From the NCBI GenBank assembly GCA_017617715.1, contig JAFZVQ010000034.1:1-64000 (forward strand): a stretch of DNA of 64,000 bases, in the 5' to 3' direction. The position numbers and the translations under genes are program-made. The notes under the pieces are model-generated. The model was not told the origin of the DNA, did not search any database, and saw only the letters and a program-made list of their open reading frames with translations. Below, piece after piece: positions 36,197 to 45,270 of this stretch. The DNA comes from Bacteroidales bacterium. GTDB lineage: Bacteria > Bacteroidota > Bacteroidia > Bacteroidales > UBA932. Within the stretch, counting starts at the first letter, position 1. The number at the start of each line of letters is the position of its first letter.

Positions 36197-37402
36197 CTAT
36201 TTCCGCAGCCAGGTTTCGGGGTCTTGGGCTTCGCGGCCTTTCCAGAGCTGGAAGTGGATCTGGGCGTCTGAGGCGGAGGAGGCGTGGCCGAGGGTGTCGC
36301 CGGTCTTGACTTTGTCGCCGGCCTTCACGGCCACGGAGCCCATCTTGCAGTAGAACGTGAAGTAGGCCCCGTGCTGGACCAGTATGCATTGGTTGTAGCC
36401 GGGTATGACCACTATCTGTTTCACCACGCCGGTGAAGACGGCGGTGACCGGGGCGTCCTTGTCGACGGCTATGCCGACGCCGTTGTTGAACGGCATTTCC
36501 AGGCGGGTGTAGACGGGGTGCGGGTTGCGGCCGAAATGGCTCACTACGCGCCCTTCGACGGGCCAGGGCAGTTTGCCTTTGTTGGCCGCGAACTCGCCGG
36601 AGAGGGCTTCGTCTATCTTGGTGTTGGTCTTCTTGCCTCCTTTGCCGCCATTGCCGCCCTTGCCTCCCATCGCGTCGGCAATCATGCGTTCGATTTCGCG
36701 GTTGAGGGCCTCAACTTCGCGACGCTTCTTGTTTAACTGGTCTTGGTATTTGCGCTTGTCCTGCTGGAGCTGGGCCACGAGGGCGCGGGACTTGTCTTCC
36801 TCCTTGCGCAGTTTGTTCACCTCGGAGGCGCGTTCGTCGCGGAGCTTGCGCGCTTCGGCTTTCAGGCTGTCGAGGTGGGCGCGCTTGAGCTCGAGCCGCT
36901 CGTGCTCGGAGCGCATTTCGCGGCCCTGGGCGTTCATGCGGGAGGAAAGCTGGCGGAGGTAGCCGTAGCGGCGCATCCCCTGGCCGAGGTTCTCGCTGGC
37001 AAGTATGTAAAGGTACCACACGCGCGCGTCGCGGTGCTTGTAGGCGCTGCGCACGAGGCGGGAATAGTAGCGGGACATTGTGTCCAGGCGGGCTTCCAGG
37101 GCCTTGATTTGCCGGGTGCACACGCGCACGCTGTCGGACACCACGCCGAGCTCGTGCTCGCTCTCCTGCAGGAGCTCGCGGCGGGCCTGGGTCTGGACGT
37201 GCAGCAGGTCGAGCTGTGCGGCCGCTGAGCCGGACTGGGCGGTGATGGCGTCCACCTGTTTCTCCAGCAGGCGGATGTCGCGCTCCAGGCGGGCCTTGCG
37301 GTCTTTGTTGCCCTGAAGGGTCTTCTGGTTCTTCTGGGCACACAGGGGGAGGCAGAGGGCCGCAAGCAGCAGGCAGGCGGTTATATGACGCAGGACTTTC
37401 AT
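36197..37402 (-). CDS. EnvC-like murein hydrolase activator (coiled coil + degenerate LytM/M23)
   Basis: 401 residues. Signal peptide ending CLPLCAQ; two long coiled-coil stretches (about 25-110 and 155-245) around a helical region; a Gly/Lys-rich linker (GGKGGNGGKGGKK); and a C-terminal M23/LytM domain (about 290-400). The first zinc motif of active M23 enzymes (HxxxD) is missing: the segment reads FNNGVGIAVDKD. The last motif reads IHFQLW. Such degenerate proteins activate cell-wall amidases during division rather than cutting murein themselves. Start overlaps the TPR gene stop (ATGA). Confidence 0.9.
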   Translation of the reverse strand: MKVLRHITACLLLAALCLPLCAQKNQKTLQGNKDRKARLERDIRLLEKQVDAITAQSGSAAAQLDLLHVQTQARRELLQESEHELGVVSDSVRVCTRQIKALEARLDTMSRYYSRLVRSAYKHRDARVWYLYILASENLGQGMRRYGYLRQLSSRMNAQGREMRSEHERLELKRAHLDSLKAEARKLRDERASEVNKLRKEEDKSRALVAQLQQDKRKYQDQLNKKRREVEALNREIERMIADAMGGKGGNGGKGGKKTNTKIDEALSGEFAANKGKLPWPVEGRVVSHFGRNPHPVYTRLEMPFNNGVGIAVDKDAPVTAVFTGVVKQIVVIPGYNQCILVQHGAYFTFYCKMGSVAVKAGDKVKTGDTLGHASSASDAQIHFQLWKGREAQDPETWLRK

Positions 37403-38568
37403 TGCTTCTTGCTTTCAGCGAGGTTGCGGTAGTAGGAGGACAGGTCGGTCTCACCCAGTTTTGCGAGCACTTCGGAGTAGTGCATCAGGATGACGGCGTT
37501 TTCCTTGCCGCCGTAGAGTATGGCGTGCTTGAAATAGGGTTTCGCTTCCTTTGCCTTGCCGCGCAGGAAGAGGATCCAGCCGTAGGTGTCGAGGTAGGTG
37601 GCGTTGTCGGGCTCCTGTTCGACGGTGATGCGGCTCATGCGTTCCGCCTTGCGCAGGCGGCACTTCTTCAGGCTGAGGTAGTATGCATAATTGTTGAGTA
37701 CGGGGCAGTATCCGGGGTCTATTTTCAGGGCCTGCTCGTATATCTTGAAAGCTTTGGCTTCCTTGCCTTCGGAGTGGAGCGTGTCGCCTATGATTGCGAG
37801 GTTGGCCACCTGCTGCCCGGGGTCGTCGGGCTGGAGCTCCATCAGACGGTAGCACTCCTCGATGAGGGTGGCGTTGTCATCCCTGTTGATAGCGATTTCC
37901 ATGCGGAGGGAGTGGGCGTGGATGCTGCGGGGCTCGGCTTCGCAGTAGCGCAGCATCAGGGTGTCGAGCTGGGGCAGCAGGGAGTTGAAGGTGCGTCGGT
38001 CGAAGCCGCCGAGCGAGGAGAGCAGGGACTTGTATTTCATCTCGTCGTCGGCGTTCTCGTCCTGCACCATGGCGGTCAGGGCCTTGAAAAACGAAGGGTA
38101 GTCGCGCTTGAGGCGGTAGGCATCGGCGGCGAGGGAGTTGGTGAAGAGATCCGGGAACTTCGAAGGCTTGGCAATCTTGAGGTCCTGGTAGAGCGCCATG
38201 GCCTCTTCGGTATTGCCGGTGTTGAGGTAAAGGCCGGCGAGTGTTTCTTTGTACCAGGCGTTGGAAGGGTCCTGCTCTACGGCTTTCGCCATCACGGAAG
38301 CGGCGCCTGAATAGTCGCCTGCGGAGTAGAGGCAGAGCCCCTGGTAGTATAGCACGGCGTCGTTCGAGGGGCAGATCCTTGACAGGGAATCGAGAAGCCG
38401 GGCGGCTTCGAGAATGGCTCCTTCTTCTATCATCAGCACGGCGTCGACTATACCGTTTTCGATTTTCGTACTGTCTGGGGCACAGGAAGTTACGGCATCC
38501 TCTGCGGTCTGGGCCGGGAGGACCAGGCAGCAGAGGGCGAAGAATATTCCTGCGAGGAGTTTTTTCAT
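37399..38568 (-). CDS. Exported TPR-repeat protein
   Basis: 389 residues with a signal peptide (MKKLLAGIFFALCCLVLPAQ). Tandem 34-residue TPR units run through most of the protein (AVLYYQGLCLYSAGDYSGAA; WYKETLAGLYLNTGNTEEAM; CPVLNNYAYYLSLK). It is probably a periplasmic or outer-membrane-associated scaffold. Gene overlap with envC points to a shared role in cell-wall or envelope assembly. This pair recurs in Bacteroidetes as far as I recall. Confidence 0.85.
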   Translation of the reverse strand: MKKLLAGIFFALCCLVLPAQTAEDAVTSCAPDSTKIENGIVDAVLMIEEGAILEAARLLDSLSRICPSNDAVLYYQGLCLYSAGDYSGAASVMAKAVEQDPSNAWYKETLAGLYLNTGNTEEAMALYQDLKIAKPSKFPDLFTNSLAADAYRLKRDYPSFFKALTAMVQDENADDEMKYKSLLSSLGGFDRRTFNSLLPQLDTLMLRYCEAEPRSIHAHSLRMEIAINRDDNATLIEECYRLMELQPDDPGQQVANLAIIGDTLHSEGKEAKAFKIYEQALKIDPGYCPVLNNYAYYLSLKKCRLRKAERMSRITVEQEPDNATYLDTYGWILFLRGKAKEAKPYFKHAILYGGKENAVILMHYSEVLAKLGETDLSSYYRNLAESKKQ

Positions 38569-38575
38569 ACAATTA

Positions 38576-38583
38576 CAAAAATA
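38576..38583 (-). promoter_or_regulatory. -7 box for the TPR-envC operon
   Basis: TATTTTTG on the minus strand, 7 nt before the ATG at 38568; -33 element not evident. Confidence 0.4.
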
Positions 38584-38641
38584 TTGAATTTTTGGCTATT
38601 TTCGCACAATCATTTGATGATTTAAGTTTTTTTGGAGGCCG

Positions 38642-39199
38642 ATGCAACTTTTTGGAGACAACTCGCATCTTAATACTTGGACGATTGAAAAGGCCAAGGA
38701 AGGCGACAGGCGTGCCCAAAAAGCCATCTACGACGCCCTTTCCGCCAAAATGTTCCCTATATGCCTGCGGTATATGGGCGAGCGTGAGGCGGCTGAAGAC
38801 ATCCTTCAGGACGGTTTCGTGACGCTTTTCTCCAAGCTTGACTCCTTCTCGGGAGAAGGCTCCTTCGAAGGCTGGGCGAGAAAGATCTTTGTCAACACGG
38901 CTCTTATGAGCCTTAGAAAAAACGACGTGCTGAAAGAGAGCGACGACGTGGAGGAGGCTCGCAGCCTCTCGAGCGAAGCGCCCACCGCCGTGCAGGACCT
39001 TGGCTACAAGGAGCTCTGCAAGATGATCTCCGAGCTGCCTGCCGGATTCAGGACGGTTTTCAACCTTTATGTGGTTGAAGGCTACACCCATTCCGACATT
39101 GCCGAGGCGCTTGGCATATCCGAAGGCACGTCCCGCTCGCAACTGCTCCGTGCCCGGGCTATGCTGCAGGCGAAGATACTGGAAACAAGAAAGAAATAG
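38642..39199 (+). CDS. ECF-type RNA polymerase sigma factor (module 2)
   Basis: 185 residues. Region 2: AEDILQDGFVTLFSKLDSF; region 4: LPAGFRTVFNLYVVEGYTHS with DIAEALGISEGTSRSQL. A normal ECF size and layout, divergent from the TPR-envC operon. Its gene is followed 8 nt later by an anti-sigma/barrel gene, so this is a second copy of the module at 34.0-35.9 kb without a NigD-like gene. Confidence 0.93.
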   Translation: MQLFGDNSHLNTWTIEKAKEGDRRAQKAIYDALSAKMFPICLRYMGEREAAEDILQDGFVTLFSKLDSFSGEGSFEGWARKIFVNTALMSLRKNDVLKESDDVEEARSLSSEAPTAVQDLGYKELCKMISELPAGFRTVFNLYVVEGYTHSDIAEALGISEGTSRSQLLRARAMLQAKILETRKK

Positions 39200-39207
39200 A
39201 TATAAAG

Positions 39208-40398
39208 ATGCAAGACAACTGGCAAGAATTCGACCGACATTTCAAGTCGGTGATGCAAGACGCCGAGGAGAAGGCTCCCCGCCGCGTCTGGCGTGCCGTG
39301 TCCTCGCGTCTGGACTCCGTAGCGGCCGCGGCCGCATGGTGGAGGTGGGCTGTGCCCGCATTCGCCGCAGCTGCGCTCGTGGCAGGTTTGTTCTTTTCCG
39401 GCATCTTCGACCGCAATGTCGAGGCGCCGGGCGATATCCAGATACTTGCAGATTCCGGACAGCAGTCCGGCGTGAGCGTGGATGCCCTTGCAGAGGTGGT
39501 TCCCGAGCTTTCGGAAAGTCCTTCGGAAGCCGCTCCCGCCCCGGCGGCAAGGCGCGTCCGCAGGGCTTCAGCCCCTTCTCAGCCCAGTGATGTCATTGAA
39601 GACGTGGCTGAAAGCCCCGAAAGCACTGACGCCCGGGAGATTGCTCCTTCCGATGGGAAAATTGTCTCCACTGATGTCAAGGATGAGAAGGAAGCTGAAG
39701 ATATCGCGGCCCAGTGGGCAAGGATAGCCAGTGAAGACCAGCAAAAGAGGACCTCCGGCCTCAGGATAGGCAGCCTCTATGCCCAGGGCGGCGTGGGCGG
39801 CAACGATTCCAACATCTCCTATGGCGGCAACGGCATCAGCCGCATGGCCCCTGGCGCCGGTTCGGCGGATGCGGGCATCAGCGAAGCCAGCGCTTCGACC
39901 TACGGCGTGCCCTTCACCATCGGGCTCGGCGTTAGCTTCCCCATCACTGAAAAGCTGTCCATCGGCACCGGTCTCGACTATTCGCTGCTTTCCCGTTCCT
40001 TCACCGGCGGCTACAACAACGGCGCCGAGTCCTACAACGGCAGCATTTTCCACGACGTCAGCTATGTCGGCATCCCCGTCAACGCATACTACAAGCTTAT
40101 CAGCACGCGCGATGGCCTGATGGATATCTATGCATGGGGCGGCGGCTCGGCTGAGGTGTGCGTGGCCAACAATTACCGTCTCATGAGCACCCCGTCCAAG
40201 GTCATCAGCGACAAGGCAGGCGCCTTCCAGTTCTCGACAGCCCTGGGCGTGGGGATACAGTTCAAGGTTTCCGACAAGATGGGCATCTATCTCGATCCGG
40301 CGGTGCGCTACTACTTCCACGGCAACCAGCCCAAGTCCGTCCGCACCGACAAGCCCTTCATGTTCAACTTCGACGCCGGCTTGAGATTCAATCTTTAG
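39208..40398 (+). CDS. Anti-sigma-like protein with C-terminal outer-membrane beta-barrel-like domain (module 2)
   Basis: 396 residues with the same layout as the module-1 protein. Cytosolic N-terminus (WQEFDRHFKSVMQDAEE), one membrane segment (about 45-65, WAVPAFAAAALVAGLFF), an acidic Ala/Pro/Ser linker (about 70-200), then a C-terminal barrel-like region with TYGVPFTIGLGVSFPI and GIYLDPAVRYYF ending FDAGLRFNL. No signal peptide. The sequence is only loosely similar to module 1 in the linker, more so in the barrel. Likely antagonist of the sigma factor encoded just upstream. Confidence 0.75.
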   Translation: MQDNWQEFDRHFKSVMQDAEEKAPRRVWRAVSSRLDSVAAAAAWWRWAVPAFAAAALVAGLFFSGIFDRNVEAPGDIQILADSGQQSGVSVDALAEVVPELSESPSEAAPAPAARRVRRASAPSQPSDVIEDVAESPESTDAREIAPSDGKIVSTDVKDEKEAEDIAAQWARIASEDQQKRTSGLRIGSLYAQGGVGGNDSNISYGGNGISRMAPGAGSADAGISEASASTYGVPFTIGLGVSFPITEKLSIGTGLDYSLLSRSFTGGYNNGAESYNGSIFHDVSYVGIPVNAYYKLISTRDGLMDIYAWGGGSAEVCVANNYRLMSTPSKVISDKAGAFQFSTALGVGIQFKVSDKMGIYLDPAVRYYFHGNQPKSVRTDKPFMFNFDAGLRFNL

Positions 40399-40412
40399 AG
40401 TATTCGGAGAAT

Positions 40413-40450
40413 TTAGATTCTTCGTCGGGATAATCCCTCCTCAGAATGAC
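40413..40450. repeat. Dispersed convergent-junction repeat (copy D)
   Basis: TTAGATTCTTCGTCGGGATA then CCTCCTCAGAATGAC: the same theme as the other copies, with the CGTCGGG...CCTCCTCAG variant also seen at 31.6 and 53.8 kb. It lies between convergent genes. Confidence 0.8.
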
Positions 40451-40469
40451 ATTCTAGGGGAGGGATTAT
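40430..40469. terminator. Hairpin between module-2 barrel gene and PPTase gene
   Basis: ATAATCCCTCC and GGAGGGATTAT pair perfectly (11 bp) around an 18-nt loop that contains part of the junction repeat. Probably a terminator for both convergent genes. Confidence 0.65.
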
Positions 40470-40480
40470 TTGATTAAAGG

Positions 40481-41137
40481 TTATTCCGCTTCGCCGGAGA
40501 CCCAGACGAGGACGTGGCGGTCGAAGGTCATGTATTCGAGCTTCAGTTCCTCTTCGTAGCCGTCTTTGTTGATGAAGGTGGCGTCCAGCTCGCCTTCCTC
40601 GCGGGGCCGGACGTCCTCTATTTCAATCTGCTCGGCGAAATCGACGTTGTATTGCGACATCTTCTTGTAGACTGCCTCCTTGGCGCACCAGTAGATGGCG
40701 AGCTGGGTGCGGCGGTCGTCGGCGTCGTCGTCGAGTTCTTCGATTTCTTCGTCCGAGAGGGCCTTCTTCTCAACGGCGCTGAAGTCGCGGTCCAGGGACT
40801 CGCAGTCGATGCCGACCTCCTCCACGTCGTTCAGGATCACGGCCACGTATTTGTCGGTGTGGGTGATGCTGATGTTGATGGCGTTGTTTTCGATGTACGG
40901 CTTGCCGTTGTCGTGGTGGCTGAGGTACACCTTTTCTTCGAACATAACGTCCAGCAACGCCCTTACGGCAAGCTTCTGCTTGCGTACGGATTCACTTTTG
41001 ATGTATGAGATTTCCTCCAGTTCGTCGGAGGGGATGGATGTGAGCGCCCGAAGCTCGGCCTCGGTCTCGGTAATCTGCCACACGCCTATTCGCGAGTGAT
41101 AGTCGTCGTCAAGATCTTTCTGTAGATATAGTGCCAT
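40481..41137 (-). CDS. 4'-phosphopantetheinyl transferase superfamily protein
   Basis: Start at ATG 41137 (MALYLQKDLDDDY). 218 residues, Sfp-type size. Motifs: EEVGIDCESLDRDF (the G-I-D Mg site) and YWCAKEAVYK (the W-x-x-K-E-A-x-x-K motif). It attaches the phosphopantetheine arm to carrier proteins. It is the only PPTase-like gene in the window and has no biosynthetic cluster beside it, so a housekeeping role on acyl carrier protein is likely. Confidence 0.9.
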   Translation of the reverse strand: MALYLQKDLDDDYHSRIGVWQITETEAELRALTSIPSDELEEISYIKSESVRKQKLAVRALLDVMFEEKVYLSHHDNGKPYIENNAINISITHTDKYVAVILNDVEEVGIDCESLDRDFSAVEKKALSDEEIEELDDDADDRRTQLAIYWCAKEAVYKKMSQYNVDFAEQIEIEDVRPREEGELDATFINKDGYEEELKLEYMTFDRHVLVWVSGEAE

Positions 41138-41191
41138 AAACAATTATAACAAGGCAAAGATAATGATTATTTTTATTATGCAAAAAATTTG

Positions 41192-41199
41192 TAAATTTG
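41192..41199 (+). promoter_or_regulatory. -7 box of mdh promoter
   Basis: TAAATTTG fits TAnnTTTG, 32 nt before the mdh ATG, within an AT-rich divergent gap; -33 element unclear. Confidence 0.5.
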
Positions 41200-41231
41200 C
41201 GTTGCTTTAGACACAACTTTTTTCTATTGAT

Positions 41232-42224
41232 ATGAAGTATTTGACTAATGAGAAATTGACCATCGTGGGAGCCGGCGGAATGATCGGTTCCAACATGGCA
41301 CAGACCGCCCTCATGCTCGGTCTCACTCCCAACATCTGCCTGTATGATATCTACGAGCCCGGTGTGCACGGAGTCGCGGAAGAAATCTACCATTGCGCTT
41401 TCGAAGGCGCCAACGTGTCCTGGACAGTGGATCCGGCCGTGGCCTTCAAGGATGCCAAGTACATCATCTCCTCCGGCGGCGCTCCCCGCAAGGAAGGAAT
41501 GACCCGCGAAGACCTGCTCAAGGGCAACTGCCAGATCGCTGCCGAGTTCGGCGACCTCATCAAGAAGTATTGCCCGGACGTGAAGCATGTCGTGGTGATT
41601 TTCAACCCCGCCGACGTGACCGCCCTGACCGCCCTCATCCACTCCGGCCTTAAGCCCAACCAGCTCACTTCCCTTGCCGCCCTCGACAGCACCCGCCTGC
41701 AGGAGGCCCTCGCCGCCGAATTCGGCGTGCAGCAGTGCAAGGTCACCGGCGCCCGCACCTACGGCGGCCACGGTGAGGCCATGGCAGTGTTCGCCAGCAA
41801 GGCCGTCATCGACGGCACCCCCCTCGCCGAGAAGAACCTCTCCGCCGAGCGCTGGGCCGAAATCAAGCACGCCACCGTGCAGGGCGGCTCCAACATCATC
41901 AAGCTCCGCGGCCGCAGCTCCTTCCAGAGCCCTGCCTACCAGGCTGTCAAGATGATTGAGGCTGCAATGGGCGGCGCCAAGTTCTGCTGGCCTGCCGGCT
42001 GCTACGTCAACGACGACAAGCTCGGCTACAAGAACGTCATGATGGCCATGCCCACCGTGATCGATGCCGACGGCGTGCACTACACCGCCCCCGACGGCAC
42101 AGCCGCCGAGATGGCCGACCTCAAGGCCTCCTACGAGCACCTCTGCAAGATGCGCGACGAGATCGTGTCTCTTGGCATAGTGCCGCCAGTGGCCGAGTGG
42201 ACCAAGGAGAATCCCAATCTCTGA
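41232..42224 (+). CDS. mdh: Malate dehydrogenase
   Basis: 330 residues. Nucleotide-binding loop [12 protein letters not shown], substrate Arg region [22 protein letters not shown], and the catalytic His in [11 protein letters not shown]. It interconverts malate and oxaloacetate, feeding the reductive branch to succinate that Bacteroidales use. The G-A-G-G-M-I-G start and length fit the LDH-like MDH form of Bacteroidetes. lolD begins 4 nt after its stop. Confidence 0.95.
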   Translation: MKYLTNEKLTIVGAGGMIGSNMAQTALMLGLTPNICLYDIYEPGVHGVAEEIYHCAFEGANVSWTVDPAVAFKDAKYIISSGGAPRKEGMTREDLLKGNCQIAAEFGDLIKKYCPDVKHVVVIFNPADVTALTALIHSGLKPNQLTSLAALDSTRLQEALAAEFGVQQCKVTGARTYGGHGEAMAVFASKAVIDGTPLAEKNLSAERWAEIKHATVQGGSNIIKLRGRSSFQSPAYQAVKMIEAAMGGAKFCWPAGCYVNDDKLGYKNVMMAMPTVIDADGVHYTAPDGTAAEMADLKASYEHLCKMRDEIVSLGIVPPVAEWTKENPNL

Positions 42225-42228
42225 CAGG

Positions 42229-42897
42229 GTGATAATCCGGGCCACGGATATCCACAAAAGCTTCGGCTCGCTTGAAGTGCTGAAGGGCATAGACCTTGAG
42301 GTGCGGAAAGGGGAGGTGCTGGCAATAGTCGGCGCCTCCGGAGCCGGAAAGACCACGCTCCTGCAGATACTCGGCACCCTTTCCACCCCGGACAGGGGCC
42401 GTCTGGTCATTGACGGCACGACCGTGTTCGACGGCGCCGGCCGTTCCCTGAAAGGGGACGCGCTGGCCGCTTTCCGGGGCCGCAGGGTGGGCTTCGTGTT
42501 CCAGGCCCATCACCTTCTTCCGGAGTTCACTGCCGAAGAAAACGTGATGATTCCGGCGCTGATTGCCGGCAGGGGAGAGACGGCAGCCCGCGAAGACGCG
42601 CTGCGCCTGCTGGAGCTCACCGGCCTCTCAGCCCGCCTCTCCCACAAGCCGTCCGAGCTGTCGGGAGGCGAGCAGCAGAGGGTGGCAATAGCCCGCGCGC
42701 TCGTGAATTCGCCCGCCGTGCTGTTTGCCGACGAGCCCACCGGCAACCTGGACTCCGCCACCAAGCAGGAAATCCACCGTCTGTTCTTTGACCTGAGGGA
42801 CAGCCTGGGCCAGACTATAGTGATAGTGACCCACGACCCGGAACTTGCAGGAATCTGCGACCGCCGTCTCGAAATGAAGGACGGCCTTATACTTTAA
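42229..42897 (+). CDS. lolD: LolD-like ABC transporter ATP-binding protein
   Basis: 222 residues with a GTG start at 42229. Walker [11 protein letters not shown]-loop [12 protein letters not shown], signature [15 protein letters not shown], Walker [14 protein letters not shown], and the H-loop in VTHDPELA. Sequence and size match LolD, which powers release of lipoproteins from the inner membrane. No permease is adjacent, which is common in Bacteroidetes. Its stop overlaps that of convergent lgt; no terminator separates them. Confidence 0.85.
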   Translation: MIIRATDIHKSFGSLEVLKGIDLEVRKGEVLAIVGASGAGKTTLLQILGTLSTPDRGRLVIDGTTVFDGAGRSLKGDALAAFRGRRVGFVFQAHHLLPEFTAEENVMIPALIAGRGETAAREDALRLLELTGLSARLSHKPSELSGGEQQRVAIARALVNSPAVLFADEPTGNLDSATKQEIHRLFFDLRDSLGQTIVIVTHDPELAGICDRRLEMKDGLIL

Positions 42898-43769
42898 TTC
42901 AAAGGCTTGGCATAGTGCGTCGCGGGCTTCTTCGGAGGCTCGGGGCGCACAATTTTTGCCGGCATCTTCTTCGCCGCGGCATACACCAGTATGGCAATGC
43001 CGGCCAGGATGAAGGGGATGGAAAGCAGCTGCCCCATGTTGAGGGCCATGCTCTGCTCGAACTCCACCTGCGGCTCCTTGATGAATTCGATTATGAACCT
43101 CATGCCGAAGCAGACCACGAGGAAGGTCCCGAAGAAAAATCCCCGGTGCACCTTCTCCAGTTTCTTGGCATACACCCACACGAGTCCCAGACCCAGCAGC
43201 AGATAGCTGAGCGCCTCATATAGCTGGGTGGGGTGCTTGGGCTCGGTCTCGCCGCGCAGCTCGAAAACGAAGCCCCAGGGCAGGCCGGTCACGTCGCCGT
43301 AGATCTCGGAGTTGAAGAGGTTGCCAAGGCGTATCAGGCAGCCGGCAAAGGCCACCGTGATGACCAGGCGGTCCAGGATCCACAGGAAGTCGAAATTGTG
43401 TTTCTTGCCGTAGTGCGCTGAGTACCACCACATTCCAAGCAGCAGCGCAATGGCGCCGCCGTGGCTGGCGAGGCCGCCTTTCCAGGGCATGAATATCTCC
43501 CAGAAGCCCTTCCACGAACCCAGGTAATAGTCGGGCTGGTAGAACAGGCAGTGGCCGAGCCGCGCTCCCACTATAGTGGCGATGAGCAGGGTGTAGAGCA
43601 GCGGATCCATCAGTTTCTCATCCACTCCCTCCCGGCGGAAGAACCACCTGAAGAGATACCAGCCGAGTATGAACCCGGACACGAAAAGCAGTGAGTACCA
43701 ACGTATTCCCCAGTTTCCGATATGTATCAGCACGGGGTCGATGTGCCAGTGTACGACAAGAAATTCCAT
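42894..43769 (-). CDS. lgt: Prolipoprotein diacylglyceryl transferase
   Basis: Start at ATG 43769 ([15 protein letters not shown]). 291 residues, several membrane segments. Conserved Lgt motifs: [26 protein letters not shown], the signature [16 protein letters not shown], and HPTQLYEAL. It adds diacylglycerol to the lipobox Cys of prolipoproteins, the first lipidation step for the many lipoproteins in this window. Placed tail-to-tail with lolD, which serves lipoprotein sorting. Confidence 0.97.
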   Translation of the reverse strand: MEFLVVHWHIDPVLIHIGNWGIRWYSLLFVSGFILGWYLFRWFFRREGVDEKLMDPLLYTLLIATIVGARLGHCLFYQPDYYLGSWKGFWEIFMPWKGGLASHGGAIALLLGMWWYSAHYGKKHNFDFLWILDRLVITVAFAGCLIRLGNLFNSEIYGDVTGLPWGFVFELRGETEPKHPTQLYEALSYLLLGLGLVWVYAKKLEKVHRGFFFGTFLVVCFGMRFIIEFIKEPQVEFEQSMALNMGQLLSIPFILAGIAILVYAAAKKMPAKIVRPEPPKKPATHYAKPLN

Positions 43770-43863
43770 CCTTAAAAAATTTTTCAAAGATATACTTTTT
43801 GCGCCTATAAAACAAACGCTATGCGGTATAATTTTTGCAGCAAACACGCGCTCGTTATATAGT

Positions 43864-45270
43864 ATGAGACAGATATTATTTACTTTTCTCGCCCTTGCGT
43901 TCGCGGCCGTGAAAGCCCATGCCGGCGAACCCGGCGAGCCGGTCCCCCTGACCCTTGAGCAGGCCCTGCAGACGGCCCTGAGCGAAAACGCTTCGGTCCG
44001 CGTGGCCGACCTTGAAATCCAGCGCACCGGATATGCCCGCAAGGGCACCTATGCCGCCCTCTTCCCCCAGATCGACGGTTCCGGCTCCTATCAGCGCACC
44101 ATTAAGAAGCAGGTGATGTATATGGACTTCGACATGTCGAAGATGATGGGCGGCGGCGCTTCTGATGCTTCCGCCGGCGACACCGGCACCGCCTCAAAGG
44201 CCTCCGACGGCATAGAGGTGGGCCGCTGGAACACCTGGTCCGCCGGAGTGTCCGCAAGCATGCCCCTGGTCAACGCCCAGCTCTGGAAGAGCCTGAAAAT
44301 CAGCGACCAGGATGTCGAGCTTGCCGTCGAAAAGGCCAGAGCCTCGCGCCTTGAGACTGTGACCCAGGTCAAGAAGGCCTACTACACGGTCCTGCTTGCC
44401 AAGGAAGCCTGCAACGTGTATAAGTCAGTCTATGACAATGCGGTCGAGAACCTCGAGCTCACGCAGAAGAAATTCAACGCCCAGCGTGCCTCCGAACTTG
44501 ACCTCACCCGCGCCAAGACGGCCGTCGCCAACGCCGTGCCCAATGTCTATGAAGCTGCCAACAACGTGGAAATCAGCCTCTGGCAGCTGAAGGCCGTGAT
44601 GGGCGTGGCCCTCGATTCCAACATAGACGTGGCAGGCGTGCTCACCGACTACGCCGACCGCATGCTCACGGAAGCTGTGCCCGATGCCGACCTGTCCGGC
44701 AACTCCACCCTCCGTCAGCTCGGCATACAGTCGCAGCAGCTCGCCGACGCCGTGCGCGTGCAGCAGTACGCTAACATCCCCTCGCTCGCACTGGCCTTCA
44801 ACTACAGCCTCAACGCTATGACCAACGACTTCAATTTCAGCGAGTACCGCTGGTCGCCATACTCCTTCGTCGGACTCAGCCTCAACATCCCAATATTCGC
44901 CGGCGGCAAGCGCACCAATTCCGTGAAAGCTGCCCGCTTGCAGGCCGAAGAGCTCGACATCCAGCGTGAGAACACCGAGCGCCAGCTCCAGATAGCCATA
45001 CGCCAGTACGTGGGCACCATGGACACCGCCATCAAGAGCTACGCCTCCGCCGGCAGTGCCGTCGAGACCGCCACCAAGGCTTACAATATTGCCCGCCAGG
45101 CCTACGACGTGGGCCGCAGCACGCTCACCGACCTCAACGACGCCCAGCTCGCCCTCACTCAGTCGCGGCTCGGCGTGTGCCAGGCCATCTACAGCTACCT
45201 TTCCGCAAAATCCGACCTCGAAGGCACCATCGGTGCCGATTTCACAGATAACAACGCACGCAATGAATAA
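43864..45270 (+). CDS. TolC-family outer-membrane efflux protein
   Basis: Start at ATG 43864 (MRQILFTFLALAF). 468 residues with signal peptide and two OEP repeats (coiled-coil helices AYYTVLLAKEACNVYKSVYD and AYNIARQAYDVGRSTL; strand-like SFVGLSLNIPIFAGGKR). It forms the outer-membrane channel for the RND pump encoded downstream. Overlaps the adaptor gene by 8 nt. Confidence 0.95.
   Translation: MRQILFTFLALAFAAVKAHAGEPGEPVPLTLEQALQTALSENASVRVADLEIQRTGYARKGTYAALFPQIDGSGSYQRTIKKQVMYMDFDMSKMMGGGASDASAGDTGTASKASDGIEVGRWNTWSAGVSASMPLVNAQLWKSLKISDQDVELAVEKARASRLETVTQVKKAYYTVLLAKEACNVYKSVYDNAVENLELTQKKFNAQRASELDLTRAKTAVANAVPNVYEAANNVEISLWQLKAVMGVALDSNIDVAGVLTDYADRMLTEAVPDADLSGNSTLRQLGIQSQQLADAVRVQQYANIPSLALAFNYSLNAMTNDFNFSEYRWSPYSFVGLSLNIPIFAGGKRTNSVKAARLQAEELDIQRENTERQLQIAIRQYVGTMDTAIKSYASAGSAVETATKAYNIARQAYDVGRSTLTDLNDAQLALTQSRLGVCQAIYSYLSAKSDLEGTIGADFTDNNARNE

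Noticed and set aside
41109..42419. 436-residue minus-strand ORF across mdh
   Set aside because: Shadow of mdh, with low-complexity Gly/His/Val composition and no recognisable domain.
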